Source: UBA2283 sp041658955
Lineage (GTDB): Bacteria > Patescibacteriota > Microgenomatia > UBA12405
Length of the DNA stretch: 64,000 nucleotides
Reading direction: 5' to 3'
Assembly (NCBI GenBank): GCA_041658955.1
Contig: JBAZZE010000002.1
Coordinates: 36,258-100,257, forward strand
A program made the position numbers and the translations under genes. Numbering within the stretch: position 1 is the first letter of the stretch; each line of letters starts with the position of its first letter. Below the pieces are notes generated by a model. The model had not been told where the DNA came from, ran no database searches, and was given only the letters and a program-made list of their open reading frames with translations. Shown here in pieces: positions 7,276-16,229 of this stretch.

Positions 7276-8994
7276 ATGTCTCAGAAAAGACTCAAAAAGA
7301 TTCGAAAAATCCAACAAGAAGTAGAAAGTGTAAAGGTCGTGTCAATACCTGAAGGTGAAAAGCTGAACATTATTAGAACTATAAAAGATAATTGGATATT
7401 TTTGGTGTTGATAACGGTGGCGATTATAGCGGTATTTGCCAATGGAATGAATGCAGCTTTTGTGTCGGATGACTATGCGACGATTCTAAATAACCCTGAT
7501 ATAACAAAGTGGTCATATGCTTTTCAGGGTGGGGCGTCGACTTATTTTATAAATAGTATGGTCGCCAAGATGTTTGGGGTAGTGCCACTCCCCTTTCATT
7601 TGAATAGTTTGTTTTTGTACCTGATTACCTGTTATCTGGCTTTTGTGTTTGTACATCATTTATTTGGGCGAGGAGTGGCTTCAATTACTCTGTTTTTATT
7701 TGCAGTTCATCCAATCCATGTGGAAGCGGTGACCTGGATATCGGGTAAGCCATATCTACTGATTGCGATGTACGTATTGCTGTCGATGATTTGGTTTATA
7801 AAATTTATTGAAACTGAAAATATTTGGTATTTAGTCGGGACATTTCTATCGTTTGTAATGGGGTTTTTGACCGACAATCCCCGTCCATTTTCTTTGTTCT
7901 TAATAATGCCTTTATACATGTGGCTCAAAGGAGTCGACATCCGAAAAAATAAATGGTGGAAGTATTGGCCACTGACACTGATTCCGATAGCCATAATCAC
8001 GGTGATTGTGTGGCCACATATTATGATGCGGGTTGGGGTAGTTAATTCAGGTGTAAATACCTCAGATAGTTTGTTTTATAACCCATTTTTTCAATACCCC
8101 ACCGGAATGGCCAAGTATTTACAATTGTTGTGGGCTCCAATTGATCTTACCTTGTACCACACGATGTATGTTTTCCCGGTATGGCTAAACTGGGCAATCC
8201 TACTGATGTACTTAACTTTGATTGGTTACTTTTCCTGGAAAGATAAGAGATATGCATTTGCTTTAATCTTTATTTTTGCGGCAATACTTCCTTCGATGAT
8301 GCCAGTAAAGGTTAGCTGGTTGGTAGCAGAACGATATGCTTATCTTGGTTCACTAGGATTTTGTCTGTTTTTGGGATTAATTCTTCATGAAATGTCAACC
8401 AAAATTAAATGGGTGGCTGGCGGGCTAATGGTGGTGATACTAGTCTTATCAAGTGTTAGATTAATGTTGCGAAATATTGACTGGACTACAAATCATAAGT
8501 TGTGGGTAAATACTTGCCAAGTTTCACCAAATTCTCATAATGCTTGGAACAATATCGGCGATGATTACGATAAACTGAAACAATACGATAATGCGGTAAA
8601 AGGTTTTTCTCAATCAACAGTAATCAAACCGAATTATGCCGATGCTTTTCATAATCGGGCCAATATCTTTTTTAAGATGGGTAGAAATGATCTGGCGCGA
8701 CAAAGTTATAACACTGCTCTGTACTACAACCCAGGGTTATACCAGACTTACCTAAGCCTGATTAATATTGATTTAATCGAAAGAGATTTGGATAGTGCCC
8801 TTAATCATGCTAAGACAGCCCTGCAAGTAAATCCAAACGATCCAACAACTCACTACATTTTGGCAGTAGTCTTGTCGCAGAGAAATGAAAATCAACAAGC
8901 GATTGATGTACTCGAGAGATTGGTTAAAGCTTATCCCGGTTATCGACAAGCACAAGAGGCTTTAGTTCAGCTAAAAGGAATGATTAAAAAATAA
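7276..8994 (+). CDS. TMTC-like membrane O-glycosyltransferase with C-terminal TPR repeats
   Basis: A 572-residue polytopic protein. It has a charged N-terminal tail (1-38), then hydrophobic segments with an exoplasmic acidic motif FVSDDYATI (62-70), where Asp65/Asp66 take the place of the GT-C catalytic pair. HPIHVEAVTWISG (about 148-160) is the signature shared with eukaryotic TMTC1-4 O-mannosyltransferases and the DUF1736 group. From about residue 418 to the end there are four tetratricopeptide repeats, which probably face outside and bind acceptor protein. Known TMTC proteins use dolichyl-phosphate mannose; a polyprenyl-linked sugar is the likely bacterial donor. It ends in a TAATG overlap with the next gene. 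Confidence 0.8.
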   Translation: MSQKRLKKIRKIQQEVESVKVVSIPEGEKLNIIRTIKDNWIFLVLITVAIIAVFANGMNAAFVSDDYATILNNPDITKWSYAFQGGASTYFINSMVAKMFGVVPLPFHLNSLFLYLITCYLAFVFVHHLFGRGVASITLFLFAVHPIHVEAVTWISGKPYLLIAMYVLLSMIWFIKFIETENIWYLVGTFLSFVMGFLTDNPRPFSLFLIMPLYMWLKGVDIRKNKWWKYWPLTLIPIAIITVIVWPHIMMRVGVVNSGVNTSDSLFYNPFFQYPTGMAKYLQLLWAPIDLTLYHTMYVFPVWLNWAILLMYLTLIGYFSWKDKRYAFALIFIFAAILPSMMPVKVSWLVAERYAYLGSLGFCLFLGLILHEMSTKIKWVAGGLMVVILVLSSVRLMLRNIDWTTNHKLWVNTCQVSPNSHNAWNNIGDDYDKLKQYDNAVKGFSQSTVIKPNYADAFHNRANIFFKMGRNDLARQSYNTALYYNPGLYQTYLSLINIDLIERDLDSALNHAKTALQVNPNDPTTHYILAVVLSQRNENQQAIDVLERLVKAYPGYRQAQEALVQLKGMIKK

Positions 8995-10388
8995 TGAAAA
9001 GAATATTAGTCCTAAACCCACCTTCAAGTGATAAGACAATCAACCGTGATATGGCCGGAGGCCTCGGGTATAGCGCTGGAGCGGGAGTAGTTCTGCCGCC
9101 TATTGACCTACTGAATGTGGTGACTACCCTGAAGAAGAAAAACAAAGTCTATTTTGTGGATGCTATCGCTGAGAAGATTGATGAACTGTCGTATTTTGTG
9201 GATCTGATAAAAAGCAAAAAAATTGACATCGTTATTTCGGGATTGGCGCTACCAACTGTATCTGAGGATACTGAATTTGCTAAAAAATTAATGGATAATG
9301 TACCTGGATTACGGGTAATATTTAAGACTGGGATTAATTATAAACAAATCCTCGAACGGGTACTCAAAGATTCGGGAGCAGAACTAATAATTTTTGGAGA
9401 GTGTGACCTAACTATAGAAGAATTTTTAAGCGGTAAGAGAAGAACCGGATGTGTTTACTGGAAAAACAATAAGGTCGAGTTGGCACCAATGACAATTGAG
9501 GATCGGATAAAAAACTTAGACGAACTTCCCCTGTCGGCTCGTGAGGAAACAAAAATTGATCGATATCGCTATGTACTGCTTCCGGGTGTGGTGACAACCA
9601 TGCAAACAAGTCGGGGTTGTCCATATCCATGTGGATTTTATTGTCCCTATCCCCTAGTTCAGGGTAAGACTTGGCGAGCCATGAGTAATGAACGTGTCAT
9701 TAAAGAATTGAAGGTTATCAGTAAGCTAGGAATCAAAAGTGTACTGTTTCGAGATGCTACGTTTACGCTGGATAACAAAAGAACTGAAGAGCTATGTAAC
9801 CTGATAATTAAAAATAAGTTAAAGATTCGCTGGTGGTGTGAGACTCGGATAAATGTACTAACTCCGGATTTGTTGAAGATTATGAAAAAGGCGGGGTGCC
9901 TCGGTATTAACGTGGGCATTGAAACATTGGACCAGGAACTGATTATTTATCAGGGAAAGCCAGGAGTAACACTAGAGTCGATACAAAAAATAAGAGCGGT
10001 AGCTAAGGAAGTGGGAGTTAGACTGCATTTTCTAATGATCATCGGACTGCCAGACGATAATTTGAAAACAATGTCCAATACCTTTGACTATCTAGTTCGA
10101 CTTAATCCTGAGTCAGTTGGGTTTAGTACGATAACTCCGTACCCTGGGACAGAAATGTTTGCTGATGCGATGAAAGAAGGACTAATCCAAGACTTTGATT
10201 GGAATAAGTTCAATGGAAATATTAGCAATATGAGAACGAAGTATTTGTCATCTTTTGACATGATAATTCTTCGCAAGATGCTACTAGGAACAGCTTTCAT
10301 TATGAAGCAACCTCCAATAATTTCGGTTCCGGCAGTAATAGTGATAAAAATAATTCTCAAGATATGGAAAACAGCCAGAAGAGAATAA
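8994..10388 (+). CDS. B12-binding-type radical SAM enzyme with CX3CX3C cluster motif
   Basis: 464 residues. The N-terminal half (1-150) has a Rossmann-like cobalamin-binding fold without the DxHxxG histidine ligand. The radical SAM barrel follows, with cluster cysteines at C209, C213 and C217 in RGCPYPCGFYCPYP, spaced CX3CX3C instead of the usual CX3CX2C. The SAM-contacting GIETL segment is near residue 308. Such enzymes methylate unactivated carbons or rearrange lipids and natural products. Flanking GT2 and methyltransferase genes suggest a glycan or lipid substrate. The cysteine codons were checked in the DNA and the reading is unambiguous. Confidence 0.85.
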   Translation: MKRILVLNPPSSDKTINRDMAGGLGYSAGAGVVLPPIDLLNVVTTLKKKNKVYFVDAIAEKIDELSYFVDLIKSKKIDIVISGLALPTVSEDTEFAKKLMDNVPGLRVIFKTGINYKQILERVLKDSGAELIIFGECDLTIEEFLSGKRRTGCVYWKNNKVELAPMTIEDRIKNLDELPLSAREETKIDRYRYVLLPGVVTTMQTSRGCPYPCGFYCPYPLVQGKTWRAMSNERVIKELKVISKLGIKSVLFRDATFTLDNKRTEELCNLIIKNKLKIRWWCETRINVLTPDLLKIMKKAGCLGINVGIETLDQELIIYQGKPGVTLESIQKIRAVAKEVGVRLHFLMIIGLPDDNLKTMSNTFDYLVRLNPESVGFSTITPYPGTEMFADAMKEGLIQDFDWNKFNGNISNMRTKYLSSFDMIILRKMLLGTAFIMKQPPIISVPAVIVIKIILKIWKTARRE

Positions 10389-11245
10389 GGTTTAGTATCA
10401 TAATTCCGACTCTAAAAAGGCAAGAGATCTTAAAAGAGGCATTGGCACTACTAAATAAGGAAATCGATAAAACCCGTGACGAAATCATAATTGTGGAAGG
10501 AAAAAATGGCCCATCAAAAGCCAGAAACGAGGCCATAAAAAAAGCTAAGGGGAAGTACCTACTGTTTTTAAATGATGATAGTTTTGTGGAGAAGGGGTTT
10601 ATAAAATCACATATTGATTTTCATAATTTGCATAAGTCTGAATCGGCTGGAGTAGTGGGGCTGACCGAAAATCATCCGGAAACTGTAAAGATTCGGGCAA
10701 TGAAATGGTTGGTGGGTCAAAGTGGGCTACACTTTAATTATCGATTTAAATATACTGATAAAATCCGTCAAATCCCCTGGTATTATTTGTGGACCTGTAA
10801 TTTTTCGATGAAGAGAAGTTTTCTTATTAAAAATGAATTGTGGTTTTGTGAAGATTTTCCAACTGCGGCTTGGGAAGATATTGAGTTTGCTTTTCGGGCT
10901 AAACAAAGTGGATTAAAATTGTATTTTGATAGTCAAGCCAAGGTCTGGCATTTTCATCAACTAAAGTTTATTGATATAAAAAATCGATTCATAAGTCATG
11001 GTCGTGGTTTGTATTATTTGAAGTCAAAACTTCCAGTAAACTTTTTACCATTTTTAGTAAAAAACAATATCGGAGGAATAATTATGTCAGTAATGGAATG
11101 GCGGATTATGAATCGAATTAGAAACATATTGGAATGGATTGTAAAAACCACCGATAATTATCCAAATGTAATCATGCAATGGTTAGTAGTTAAATGGAAA
11201 TCAGATGGCTATACCTTTGAATCTAAAAAAATGTCCGGTCTGTGA
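10364..11245 (+). CDS. GT2-family glycosyltransferase
   Basis: A GT-A inverting transferase of 293 residues. The N-terminal strand FSIIIPTLKR (10-19) opens the nucleotide-binding fold. Asn70-Asp71-Asp72 in FLNDDS is the metal-binding DxD position, and AWEDIEFAFRA near 168-178 is the catalytic ED loop. The start overlaps the radical SAM gene by 25 bp in another frame, pointing to coupled translation. The C-terminal part is basic and moderately hydrophobic, consistent with peripheral membrane binding. Donor and acceptor cannot be deduced. Confidence 0.85.
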   Translation: MENSQKRIRFSIIIPTLKRQEILKEALALLNKEIDKTRDEIIIVEGKNGPSKARNEAIKKAKGKYLLFLNDDSFVEKGFIKSHIDFHNLHKSESAGVVGLTENHPETVKIRAMKWLVGQSGLHFNYRFKYTDKIRQIPWYYLWTCNFSMKRSFLIKNELWFCEDFPTAAWEDIEFAFRAKQSGLKLYFDSQAKVWHFHQLKFIDIKNRFISHGRGLYYLKSKLPVNFLPFLVKNNIGGIIMSVMEWRIMNRIRNILEWIVKTTDNYPNVIMQWLVVKWKSDGYTFESKKMSGL

Positions 11246-12059
11246 GTCAGCAAATAATCTGGAATGGAGTGTAAATACTAATTATCTAGAGTGTTCGAAG
11301 TGCAAGTGTGTCTGGTTGGAAAAGAAGTCCAAAAGTACCTATGATAAGGATTATTATGATCGGGGAAGTAAGGGCTGGTTGATGAAAGTAGTCGACATCT
11401 TTTCTTTTTGGGACAGGTACCATACTTTGAATTTGTCCAAAAGTGACAGAATTTTGGAGATAGGCTTTGGTGAGGGTAAATTCTTAAAAGAGCTAATGTC
11501 TAAGAAATATAATGTTGCCGGGGTAGAACAATCAGAATATGCCAGAGATAAAATGAAAAAGATTCTTGGCTCTGAAAATGTTTTTGATGATATTGAAAAG
11601 GTTTCGGGAAAATTCGCGGTGGTAGTGATGTACCATGTGTTGGAACATATTCAGGAACCAAAAGAATATCTTAAAAAGATAATGAGGATATTAATTCCGG
11701 GAGGGAGATTGATTGTGAGAGTCCCAAACGTAGATTCATTGGAGGCCAGACTGGCTGGGCCTAATTGGTATCACTTAGATTATCCGAATCATCAGATATT
11801 GTTTAGTGAAGCCGGACTTATCAAAATGTTTGAGGATGTGGGTTTTAAAGATATCAAGAGTCGTAACTATTTTGGAGAATACCGGCAAGTTTTGGGTTAC
11901 TCGATACTGTCCAAGCTGGGACTTAGACTCAACAAATGGCAGTTGATTATTTTTCAAATAATGACTATCCCAATACTTTGGATCTTTTCGGTCCTAGTGG
12001 TTCAACATGGAGTAATTGAGGTTGAGGGAAAAGTTGGTAATTCCAGTAATAATACATAA
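11205..12059 (+). CDS. Zinc-ribbon SAM methyltransferase
   Basis: 284 residues. An N-terminal zinc ribbon has C10, C13, C30 and C33 in a CX2C-X16-CX2C pattern. The Methyltransf_23-type domain follows, with motif I ILEIGFGEG at 84-92 and VMYHVLEHI near 144-152. The same arrangement is seen in C-methyltransferases and other modifying enzymes of surface-sugar clusters. The C-terminal third is hydrophobic (near 250-270) and may touch the membrane. It overlaps the upstream GT2 by 41 bp and, unusually, runs 95 bp into the oppositely oriented radical SAM gene. Confidence 0.83.
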   Translation: MAIPLNLKKCPVCESANNLEWSVNTNYLECSKCKCVWLEKKSKSTYDKDYYDRGSKGWLMKVVDIFSFWDRYHTLNLSKSDRILEIGFGEGKFLKELMSKKYNVAGVEQSEYARDKMKKILGSENVFDDIEKVSGKFAVVVMYHVLEHIQEPKEYLKKIMRILIPGGRLIVRVPNVDSLEARLAGPNWYHLDYPNHQILFSEAGLIKMFEDVGFKDIKSRNYFGEYRQVLGYSILSKLGLRLNKWQLIIFQIMTIPILWIFSVLVVQHGVIEVEGKVGNSSNNT

Positions 12060-13533
12060 GCCAGTAGGTGTGACGAGCGATTTCGATAAGAGGTCCACCA
12101 ATAAATTCACTAAAGATACGCGAATAGTTACCTGAACTGATGTGACTGTTGATGCGATTAAGACAATTTTTGAGATAATATTTTTTGGTGATAAGGGAAG
12201 GATTAAAACGGGTGGAATGCCACTTAGATTGGTAACGGATAATATATTTGATGTCGATAGTGTCATTAATTTTGGCTTTACCGGTTTGGGCGCGGATTAA
12301 TTCACTCCAGTTGTTGTGAGCTGAGGTGCGCTGAAATTCATCGCTACGCATGAAAGCGTCACCAAGGTAGGTTCCGGGGAGTGGAGAAAGCACTGAGGCC
12401 CAGACGATGTCTGGTTTGGAGCGAGCGATGAGGTTGTCGGTCATCATAACGTCTTCAATGGTTTCGGTGGGCATGCCAATCATTAAATTGGCATTAGCTA
12501 AAATTCCGTACTGGTGACAAAGGTTGATAGCATATTCGTTTTGTTTGGCATCGGTCCCCTTGTTGATGACTTTGAGCATCCGGTCGGAACCAGATTCGAT
12601 ACCGAAACAAATCATTTTGCAACCACATTTTTTGACCATCTCCATTACTTCGGGATTGATGTAATTGACACGGGAGTAACACCACCAATCGAAGTGGAGT
12701 TTTTCCTTGACAATAAGGCTACTAAATTCTTCCATCCATTTGCGATTGGCAGTCAGAGTATCGTCCCAGAAAATAATACTTTTAACGTGATATTTGTTGA
12801 TAAGTTGTTTGATTTCCTTAATGACATTGGGAGCGGAGCGGAAACGGAAAGGTCGTCCAAAAAGTTTGTCGATGGTAGGTTGACACATGGTACACATAGC
12901 CGGACAGCCACGACTAACGAAGAGGTTGGCGTATGGGTAAGACATGGGAAAAAATAGATCATAGGCATGTTCAATGTAATGACCACTTTGGAGAATTTCC
13001 CGATCTGGAAATGGTAGAACATCAAGGTTTTTAATGAATTCCTGGGGAGGATTCATGATGATCTCTCCTTTCTTGTTTTTATAAGCAATTCCTTTGACTT
13101 TTGATAATGGTATTTTTTTATCAAAAGCATTGATTAGCTCAACGGCAGTTTTTTCGCCTTCGCCGTAGACTGCGGCTTCAATGTCGGGAATGGCGGCGGC
13201 TTCACGAGGTAAAACTGAAGGGTGGGGTCCGCCGATGATTAAGTGAGCTTTGGGGAGAATTTTTTTGACATCTTGAACTAGATTTTCGATCAGGTCAGCT
13301 TCGGTGGTAAGTTGAGAAAAGCCAATGTATTTGGGATTTAGTTTACGTAAAATTTTGGCGAGAGCTGACAGATCAGGGAGAAGTCGAAGATCTATCTGTT
13401 TGGTAGGAATGTGGTGGGAATTGAGGTAGGCAGAAATATTGGCGATGCCAAGTGGAGAAACATAATGGTGGTAGCGATCTTTGTGAGGAGGTGTATATTG
13501 ACCAACAAAGATGAGGACCACTTTTGTTTTCAT
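11965..13533 (-). CDS. B12-binding-type radical SAM enzyme
   Basis: 522 residues. The N-terminal cobalamin-type domain (about 1-145) has IGFSQLTTEAD and IIGGPHPSVLP. The radical SAM cluster is C210, C214 and C217 in RGCPAMCTMC. A SAM-contact GIESGSDRML segment lies near 300. The C-terminal tail of about 120 residues is rich in Tyr, His and aromatic residues, as in BchE-like proteins of unknown substrate. The start at 13533 lies 7 bp after a minus-strand CATAAT. Its 3' end is tail to tail with the zinc-ribbon methyltransferase, overlapping by 95 bp. Confidence 0.87.
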   Translation of the reverse strand: MKTKVVLIFVGQYTPPHKDRYHHYVSPLGIANISAYLNSHHIPTKQIDLRLLPDLSALAKILRKLNPKYIGFSQLTTEADLIENLVQDVKKILPKAHLIIGGPHPSVLPREAAAIPDIEAAVYGEGEKTAVELINAFDKKIPLSKVKGIAYKNKKGEIIMNPPQEFIKNLDVLPFPDREILQSGHYIEHAYDLFFPMSYPYANLFVSRGCPAMCTMCQPTIDKLFGRPFRFRSAPNVIKEIKQLINKYHVKSIIFWDDTLTANRKWMEEFSSLIVKEKLHFDWWCYSRVNYINPEVMEMVKKCGCKMICFGIESGSDRMLKVINKGTDAKQNEYAINLCHQYGILANANLMIGMPTETIEDVMMTDNLIARSKPDIVWASVLSPLPGTYLGDAFMRSDEFQRTSAHNNWSELIRAQTGKAKINDTIDIKYIIRYQSKWHSTRFNPSLITKKYYLKNCLNRINSHISSGNYSRIFSEFIGGPLIEIARHTYWLMYYYWNYQLFPQPQLLHVEPLGPKRSKVLG

Positions 13534-13540
13534 TTTAACT

Positions 13541-13546
13541 ATTATG
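13541..13546 (-). promoter_or_regulatory. Putative -10 box of the leftward radical SAM gene
   Basis: Minus-strand CATAAT sits 7 bases before the ATG at 13533, in the 53 bp divergent spacer. It differs from consensus at one position. The spacing again predicts a transcript with almost no leader. Confidence 0.45.
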
Positions 13547-13574
13547 ACAGCTGTAGGAGTTTGTGAAAAGATGG

Positions 13575-13583
13575 TAATATAAT
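13575..13583 (+). promoter_or_regulatory. Putative -10 region of the rightward radical SAM gene
   Basis: Two overlapping hexamers are present: TAATAT (13575-13580), 6 bases before the ATG at 13587, and the perfect TATAAT (13578-13583), only 3 bases before it. Either choice leaves no room for a ribosome-binding site. Confidence 0.5.
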
Positions 13584-13586
13584 TCT

Positions 13587-15035
13587 ATGAAGTTGAAAAA
13601 ACGAGTTCTGGTAGCCAATTCTGTAGGTAAAGATGATGATGGAAATCATTACATCTTATTTCCTTCACGGTGGTCAACTTGTGTTGGCAAGACAAAGTCA
13701 TTTAATTTTTATCCGTATGAACTAGGATATTTGTCTTCAATGCTAAAACAGAATAAGGGTTTGGAAGTTAAAATGGTTGATGGAAATTACGAGGAACTGG
13801 ATGCCGAGCAATATTTTGAAAAATATAAAAATTTTAAGCCAGATTTTTTGGTGGTTGAGACATCATCTGTCGTTTACAAATATGATCTTAGATTTGCCCT
13901 AAAGTTTAAGAGAAAATATGGAACTAAGATAATATTTTGTGGACAGCATCCGACAGCCTTTCCAAAAGAAGTACTAGCTGATGGTGTTGATTTTGTGGCA
14001 ACTGGAGAATATGAACCAGCGGTAGTCAAACTAGTAAGCGGTGGTAAGGCAGAATCAATTGATGGCATCTATCCAAACCCAGTCAAAGAGCTACTAGATG
14101 TACATACACTCCCCTTTCCTGAGGATGATGATATTAGTCGGATGAACTACACCCGAATTGGTGGATGTGATTATAAAGAAATTGAGTTTTTCGCTACTCG
14201 TGGTTGTCCAATGAACTGTAACTTTTGTGTAGCCAGACAGACTTACTATGGTAAGCCGAACTTTCGAGTCAGAGAAGTACAAAACGTGATTGATGAGATT
14301 AAATATCTCCGAAATAAATATCCGGAAATGGAGGGTATTTTTTTTGATGAAGAAAATCATAATTCCAATAAAAAGTTTGTGATGGAGTTATGTCAGGCCA
14401 TAATTGATAATGGACTGCAGGATCTGAAATACGATGCTATGTGTGGGTATTGGACTTTTGATGAAGAAATGCTGGCTATGATGCGAAAAGCTGGTTATTA
14501 TAAAATCCGAATTGGTATAGAGACTGCATCTGTAAAAACAGCCCAAGGAATGGTTAAAAATGTGAATGTTGATAGGATCATTGAAGTACTAAAAATGGCT
14601 AAGAAAGTGGGGATGAGGATGTATGCTACCTTTACTTTTGGTTCGCCTGATTCGAATGTGGTGGAAGACGGTAAGACTTTGGACTTGATTGAAAAGTTAA
14701 CTAAAGAAGGCTTACTGTGGGATTTCCAAGCTTCGGTGTGTACTCCCCAACCTGGGACACCTTTTTATAATCTGCTTAAAAGCCGGGGAAATCTGCTGAC
14801 CGATGACTGGCGAAAATATAATGGCAATACGGCAGTCTACGAATACCCGGATTATAAAAAAAGAGAAATCGAGAGTAACTTACCAAAGGCCGCATGGCTC
14901 TACCTAAAGACTAGGGTGAGAAGAAGTGGTGTGGCGGGGACAGTAATGGAGATTGTTAAGCGCGATGGCTGGAACTCGTTTGGAGTCAAGCTAGTAGCTT
15001 TTGGCAAAGCCTACTATCGAGCGATAACTGCCTGA
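13587..15035 (+). CDS. B12-binding-type radical SAM enzyme
   Basis: 482 residues. In the N-terminal Rossmann-like domain, IIFCGQHPTAFP (115-126) takes the place of the GGPHPS loop found in related enzymes. The cluster cysteines are C207, C211 and C214 in RGCPMNCNFC, followed by RIGIETASV near 311-319 for SAM contact. It is among the B12-radical SAM group annotated as BchE/P-methylase-like. It is transcribed alone, between a divergent promoter region and a convergent GT4 gene whose end it overlaps by 22 bp. The substrate is unknown; a surface lipid or sugar is the contextual guess. Confidence 0.87.
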   Translation: MKLKKRVLVANSVGKDDDGNHYILFPSRWSTCVGKTKSFNFYPYELGYLSSMLKQNKGLEVKMVDGNYEELDAEQYFEKYKNFKPDFLVVETSSVVYKYDLRFALKFKRKYGTKIIFCGQHPTAFPKEVLADGVDFVATGEYEPAVVKLVSGGKAESIDGIYPNPVKELLDVHTLPFPEDDDISRMNYTRIGGCDYKEIEFFATRGCPMNCNFCVARQTYYGKPNFRVREVQNVIDEIKYLRNKYPEMEGIFFDEENHNSNKKFVMELCQAIIDNGLQDLKYDAMCGYWTFDEEMLAMMRKAGYYKIRIGIETASVKTAQGMVKNVNVDRIIEVLKMAKKVGMRMYATFTFGSPDSNVVEDGKTLDLIEKLTKEGLLWDFQASVCTPQPGTPFYNLLKSRGNLLTDDWRKYNGNTAVYEYPDYKKREIESNLPKAAWLYLKTRVRRSGVAGTVMEIVKRDGWNSFGVKLVAFGKAYYRAITA

Positions 15036-16210
15036 TAGATATTTTCAAATCGAGTTTTCCAATTCCAGTTCTCAATTGTTAGGGCGCGGGCGTCAATCGA
15101 GTGTATTTTATAAAACTCCTTGTCAGTTAAAAGTTTGACGACTGCATCGGCAAATTTATCAACATTTGGAAGCGGTACTTTTACCATCCCTTTTGGATAA
15201 TAAGTTTTGAGTGCCGGAAGGTCAAATGATACTCCGGGAAGTCCCCAAGCCATAGCTTCGGCGGCGGCCATCCCCCCACTATCATAGGTAGCTGGATGAA
15301 GAACTATTTTACTATTTTTAATGAGAGCAAATTTTTTTGGGCCTACTAAAAAGCCAATTACTTTTATATTTTTAGTTAGATTTAATTCTTTGATCCGAGA
15401 AGTCATTCGACTCATCAGTTCACCATCACCAACTATAACCAGTTGTGCTTTGGGAAGTTTTTTAGTTACTCGTGACCAGATTTCGATCATTTCCATAACT
15501 CCTTTTTGATTGTGGAGGCGGCCTAGAAAAAAGGCATCGTAATGACGTTTTGCTATTGGTTTTAATGAAGAAATGATTTTCGAAGAAGGTATGGTGACTC
15601 CGCCTTGAACGATTATAATTTTGTTTTTTGGTAAACGATTGTTTTCGAAAATTTGGATATCAGGAAAGGACGTAACAAACACAAAATCTGCCAAAAGACG
15701 GGCAAGTAATACAGTCGGTCTTTGGGCTAAATAATAGATAAGACCACGAATCGGGTGGTGGTTAGTTAGATAGGGTGATGTCGGGTCTGTGGGAAAAGGG
15801 GCCAGAAGATAGTAACCACATAGCCATTTTATTTGGGGATTAAATATTTTGGCAAAAACACCAAATGTCAAATCACCATAAAAGTCGGAAGAAGTGTAAA
15901 TATACTGGTATTGTTTAAAAAGTTGCCAATGAGTAAGGCTAAAGATTTTGGCGGTAATAAACCGGAGAGTATGGTGAATGGTTAGATGAAAAGTAGAAAG
16001 GTGGGTGACAGTAGGTAGTGAAGTAGTGGTAATAATTTTGAGATTGAGTTGGTTGCGAAGAATAAGTCGTTTGGCTTCGGGGGATGCGAGAGCGGTGATG
16101 TCAAAGTGTGGTTGCCAATATTTGATGAGGTTTAGAAAAATTCGGTCTCCCCCGCTGAGGCTAGTACCAAGGTTGGCGTGGCAAACAACGAGTAGTTTTG
16201 GCTTGAGCAT
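15014..16210 (-). CDS. GT4-family glycosyltransferase
   Basis: 398 residues with a GT-B fold. The N-terminal loop LGTSLSGGDRIFLN (14-27) is the acceptor-side glycine loop. In the C-terminal lobe FFLGRLHNQKGV opens the donor-binding domain, and the terminal motif ATYDSGGMAAAEAMAWGLP carries the phosphate-binding region, with Asp in place of the first Glu of the usual EX7E. A hydrophobic patch around 110-130 could hold it at the membrane. It starts with ATG at 16210, across a 19 bp spacer from a divergent methyltransferase. Sugar specificity is unknown. Confidence 0.85.
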   Translation of the reverse strand: MLKPKLLVVCHANLGTSLSGGDRIFLNLIKYWQPHFDITALASPEAKRLILRNQLNLKIITTTSLPTVTHLSTFHLTIHHTLRFITAKIFSLTHWQLFKQYQYIYTSSDFYGDLTFGVFAKIFNPQIKWLCGYYLLAPFPTDPTSPYLTNHHPIRGLIYYLAQRPTVLLARLLADFVFVTSFPDIQIFENNRLPKNKIIIVQGGVTIPSSKIISSLKPIAKRHYDAFFLGRLHNQKGVMEMIEIWSRVTKKLPKAQLVIVGDGELMSRMTSRIKELNLTKNIKVIGFLVGPKKFALIKNSKIVLHPATYDSGGMAAAEAMAWGLPGVSFDLPALKTYYPKGMVKVPLPNVDKFADAVVKLLTDKEFYKIHSIDARALTIENWNWKTRFENIYQAVIAR

Positions 16211-16217
16211 ACTCTGA

Positions 16218-16223
16218 TATTAT
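16218..16223 (+). promoter_or_regulatory. Putative -10 box for the methyltransferase at 16230
   Basis: TATTAT lies exactly 6 bases before the ATG at 16230. It overlaps a perfect minus-strand TATAAT serving the opposite gene, so both genes appear to share one short AT-rich promoter core. Confidence 0.55.
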
Positions 16224-16224
16224 A
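16219..16224 (-). promoter_or_regulatory. Putative -10 box for the GT4 gene at 16210
   Basis: Minus-strand TATAAT is separated by 8 bases from the ATG at 16210. The whole spacer between the two divergent start codons is 19 bp, too short for two leaders with ribosome-binding sites. Confidence 0.55.
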
Positions 16225-16229
16225 TAGTG

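Noticed and set aside
8555..8994. TPR part of the 7276 gene as a separate small gene
   Set aside because: The frame is continuous with the membrane part, without internal start features, and membrane-plus-TPR fusion is normal for TMTC-like proteins.
12514..12957. Plus-strand open frame of 147 codons
   Set aside because: It is antisense to the cluster-bearing part of the radical SAM gene at 11965; composition reflects that gene's codon pattern, with no recognisable motif.
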